Assembly (NCBI RefSeq): GCF_021245805.1
Contig: NZ_JAJJNF010000004.1
Span: 186,001 to 250,000 of the forward strand
Length of the DNA: 64,000 nt
Direction of reading: 5' to 3'
Source of the DNA: Mangrovimonas futianensis
GTDB taxonomy: Bacteria > Bacteroidota > Bacteroidia > Flavobacteriales > Flavobacteriaceae
Shown here: positions 62,053-64,000 of the stretch, piece after piece
Position numbering within the stretch: position 1 is the stretch's first letter
Layout: each line of letters opens with the position of its first letter
Program-made: the position numbers and the translations under genes
The notes under the pieces: model-generated
What the model saw: the letters and a program-made list of their open reading frames with translations, nothing else
Told to the model about the DNA's origin: nothing
Databases searched by the model: none

Positions 62053-62140
62053 CAGAGAGGAAGGGATTCGAACCCTCGATACGCTTTTGGCGTATACACA
62101 CTTTCCAGGCGTGCTCCTTCGACCACTCGGACACCTCTCT
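62053..62140 (-). tRNA. tRNA-Ser (anticodon GGA)
   Basis: On the minus strand the acceptor stem AGAGAGG / CCTCTCT, the anticodon loop CTGGAAA (anticodon GGA), a long variable arm (TATACGCCAAAAGCGTAT) and the T arm GAGGG-TTCGAAT-CCCTT form a class II tRNA. The discriminator base is G, as expected for serine. CCA is not encoded. Confidence 0.96.
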
Positions 62141-62214
62141 ATTATTATGCTCTACAAAATAGCGTAGCAAATAACAAAAAAACTTTTGAAAGCTAAAAAT
62201 TTTAGGAGTTAATT

Positions 62215-63243
62215 TTATGTGATTTCTCCGCGTAATGAGGCTTCAAACATGGTTTTGAATGAGTTAGAAGAAATCTTCTCACCTAGCATATACATAAGTT
62301 TTGCTACCGCAGTCTCTGATGTCATGTCTTTTCCAGAAATCACCCCTATTTGTTTTAACTCCGAACTGGTTTCATACTGCCCCATGTTAACACTTCCTCC
62401 AGGACACTGGGTTACATTAACCACTTGCACGCCTCTTTCTATGGCCTTTTTGAGGGCATTCACAAACCATTTTTCTGTTGTAGCGTTCCCAGCTCCATAA
62501 GTTTCCAAAACAATCCCCTTTATTGAAGGATGGTTGACCATGCACTCCAAAATGGTATCACTAATTCCCGGAAACATTTTAACCAAAACTATATTGGTGT
62601 CGAAATGTTTATGAACTAAAAGTTTTTCATTAACATCTGGAACAAAAAGCGCCTCATGGTTTACTTTTAGATGAACACCAGACTCTGCCAAATTGGGATA
62701 ATTAAAAGACTCAAAAGCCTCAAAATGCTCCGCATTAATTTTTGTGGTTCTGTTTCCTCTGTATAATTTATATTCAAAATAGAGACCCACCTCTCTTACA
62801 ATAGGTTGATTATTCTCCTGCAAAGAAGCCATTTGAATCGAAGTTATCAAATTCTCCTTAGCATCGGTTCTCAAATCTCCAATAGGCAACTGTGAACCAG
62901 TTAGTATAACTGGTTTAGCCAAATTTTCAAGCATAAAACTTAATGCGGATGCCGTATAGCTCATTGTGTCACTTCCATGCAACACTACAAAACCATCAAA
63001 CCTATCGTAACTGGATTCAATTATTTCTGAAATTTGAACCCAAAACTTTGGATTCATATTGGAAGAGTCAATTGGCTCTTTAAAAGACAGTGCTGTAATA
63101 TCACAACTCAATAATCTTAACTCAGGTATACGTTTTAAAAGATTGGCAAAATCAAATGCCTTAAGCACACCTGATTTTGGATCTTTCATCATTCCTATGG
63201 TACCTCCTGTGTATATAAGCAGGATTTTAGGTTTTTGTTGCAT
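62215..63243 (-). CDS. ansA: Type I asparaginase
   Basis: The 342-residue product matches cytoplasmic type I L-asparaginase, which turns asparagine into aspartate and ammonia. The first catalytic threonine is in YTGGTIGMM (residues 11-19, Thr15), and the second Thr-Asp pair lies in LHGSDTMSYTASAL near residue 90. The allosteric and tetramer regions TGSQLPIGDLRTDAKENL and LETYGAGNATTEK are also present. There is no signal peptide. It begins 1 nt after the tatD stop codon, so the two genes share a transcript. It could use asparagine from the glycosylasparaginase pathway, although the genes are far apart. Confidence 0.95.
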   Translation of the reverse strand: MQQKPKILLIYTGGTIGMMKDPKSGVLKAFDFANLLKRIPELRLLSCDITALSFKEPIDSSNMNPKFWVQISEIIESSYDRFDGFVVLHGSDTMSYTASALSFMLENLAKPVILTGSQLPIGDLRTDAKENLITSIQMASLQENNQPIVREVGLYFEYKLYRGNRTTKINAEHFEAFESFNYPNLAESGVHLKVNHEALFVPDVNEKLLVHKHFDTNIVLVKMFPGISDTILECMVNHPSIKGIVLETYGAGNATTEKWFVNALKKAIERGVQVVNVTQCPGGSVNMGQYETSSELKQIGVISGKDMTSETAVAKLMYMLGEKISSNSFKTMFEASLRGEIT

Positions 63244-63244
63244 A

Positions 63245-64000
63245 TTAAATCTTAAAGACGTCTTTAGAATTTTGAGTTGTCATACGGGCAATTTCCTCTT
63301 CTGGCATACCATACAATTCGGATAGTTTTTCAAGCACTTTAACTATGTAAGCGCTTTCATTTCTTTTTCCTCGAAAAGGTTTCGGTGCCAGATAGGGAGA
63401 ATCGGTTTCCAAAACTATATGTTTTAAATCAATTTTATTCAAAAACTGATCTATTTTACCATTTTTAAAAGTAACCACACCTCCAATACCCAATTTCATA
63501 TTATAGGATAATGCTTTTTCTGCCTGATCTAAAGTACCAGTGAAACAATGAAAAATACCAAATAATTGTTCATCGTTCTCTTCTTCGAGTATTTCAAAAA
63601 TTTCATCAAAAGCATCCCTACAATGAATAACAATGGGCAATTGATGCTTTTTGGCCAGTTGAATTTGAAATTTAAAAGCCTCTTGTTGAATTCCTAAAGT
63701 TGATTGATCCCAATACAAATCAATTCCTATTTCACCAACAGCACAAAATTTTCGTTCCGATAGAAAAGATTCAACCAAAGCTAACTCTTCCTTGTAATTC
63801 TCTTTCACAGATGTTGGATGTAATCCCATCATTAAAAAAACATGATTGGGAAACATCCCTTCAAGTTCAAACATCGCTTTATTGTAGGAAGAATCTATCG
63901 CTGGAATAAAAAACCTCTCAACTCCAAGATCCAGTGCACGCTGAACCATTTCCTTCCTATCATCAATGAAGGCATCACTATAAAGATGTGTATGTGTATC
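63245..64000 (-). CDS. tatD: TatD-family deoxyribonuclease, 5' end outside the window
   Basis: The frame is open to the right edge of the window and encodes DTHTHLYSDAFIDDRKEMVQRA there, which is the metal-binding HxH motif at the N-terminus of TatD proteins. The first few codons lie beyond 64000; an internal ATG at 63949 is not the start. Further metal and catalytic sites are visible in VGEIGIDLYWD, PIVIHCRDAFDE, GIFHCFTGTLDQAEKAL and VLETDSPYLAPKPFRGKRN. Members are metal-dependent 3'-5' DNA exonucleases or related hydrolases. It is co-transcribed with ansA. Confidence 0.94.
   Translation of the reverse strand, partial: DTHTHLYSDAFIDDRKEMVQRALDLGVERFFIPAIDSSYNKAMFELEGMFPNHVFLMMGLHPTSVKENYKEELALVESFLSERKFCAVGEIGIDLYWDQSTLGIQQEAFKFQIQLAKKHQLPIVIHCRDAFDEIFEILEEENDEQLFGIFHCFTGTLDQAEKALSYNMKLGIGGVVTFKNGKIDQFLNKIDLKHIVLETDSPYLAPKPFRGKRNESAYIVKVLEKLSELYGMPEEEIARMTTQNSKDVFKI

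Noticed and set aside
1..64000. CRISPR arrays, insertion sequences, prophage or integrative elements
   Set aside because: No regularly spaced repeats, transposase, integrase, phage structural gene or flanking direct repeats were seen anywhere in the window.

Overview
The window is a stretch of AT-rich chromosome from a bacterium of the phylum Bacteroidota, very probably the family Flavobacteriaceae. The evidence is the alternative complex III plus cytochrome oxidase operon, a PorT-type component of the type IX secretion machinery beside paired ExbD genes, a DUF2723 (GT117) membrane protein, GH92/GH20 glycan enzymes, and promoters of the Bacteroidota form TTTG - about 19 nt - TAnnTTTG. Most of the window is ordinary core genome, with a few accessory pockets.

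Layout. 1-121: start of queG, cut by the window edge. 122-6393: about 6 kb of accessory genes between queG and ruvB: a small secreted protein, a ScyD/ScyE-like propeller lipoprotein, an AraC regulator, a berberine-bridge-like FAD oxidase and a DUF4242 / degenerate cyclase / AraC fusion regulator. 6394-7416: ruvB. 7485-19302: one long minus-strand respiratory operon, actABCDEF-coxB-ctaD (quinol oxidation by alternative complex III, then reduction of O2). 19472-19867: a SPOR protein. 19922-24465: rimP-nusA-infB, whose leader carries a terminator-like hairpin. 24629-25575: a universal stress protein and tRNA-Gln(TTG). 25781-30044: a DUF2723 glycosyltransferase, a polysaccharide deacetylase and a thioredoxin-fold protein that has lost both active-site cysteines. 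30143-31372: a membrane metallophosphoesterase.

31436-39718 is a compact glycoprotein-glycan salvage cassette: GH20 hexosaminidase and CutC on the minus strand, and, divergently, GH92 alpha-mannosidase, a FucP-type sugar permease and a glycosylasparaginase that cuts GlcNAc-Asn. It has no SusC/SusD pair. 39876-46739 holds a small secreted protein, a class 3-type aldehyde dehydrogenase, polA, a three-part lipoprotein resembling two lysozyme-inhibitor families (MliC and PliI) and a bile acid:sodium symporter-like protein. 46985-51320 is a translation and UMP-kinase block: rplM-rpsI, rpsB, tsf, pyrH, frr. It is followed by a short DUF5686-like barrel protein, an MMPL/RND exporter, asnS, rpoN and a small membrane protein. 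58785-61979 (minus) is exbB-like, a small membrane protein, exbD, exbD and porT. The window ends with tRNA-Ser(GGA), ansA and tatD (5' end outside the window).

No CRISPR array, insertion sequence, rRNA, phage or integrative element was seen. The most noteworthy observations are the MliC-middle-PliI lipoprotein, the DUF4242-cyclase-AraC fusion next to a flavin oxidase, the CutC-containing glycan cassette, the cysteine-less thioredoxin-fold protein, the helix-hairpin-helix tail on ActC and the candidate attenuator before rimP-nusA-infB. All family assignments come from reading the sequences; no database search was run.
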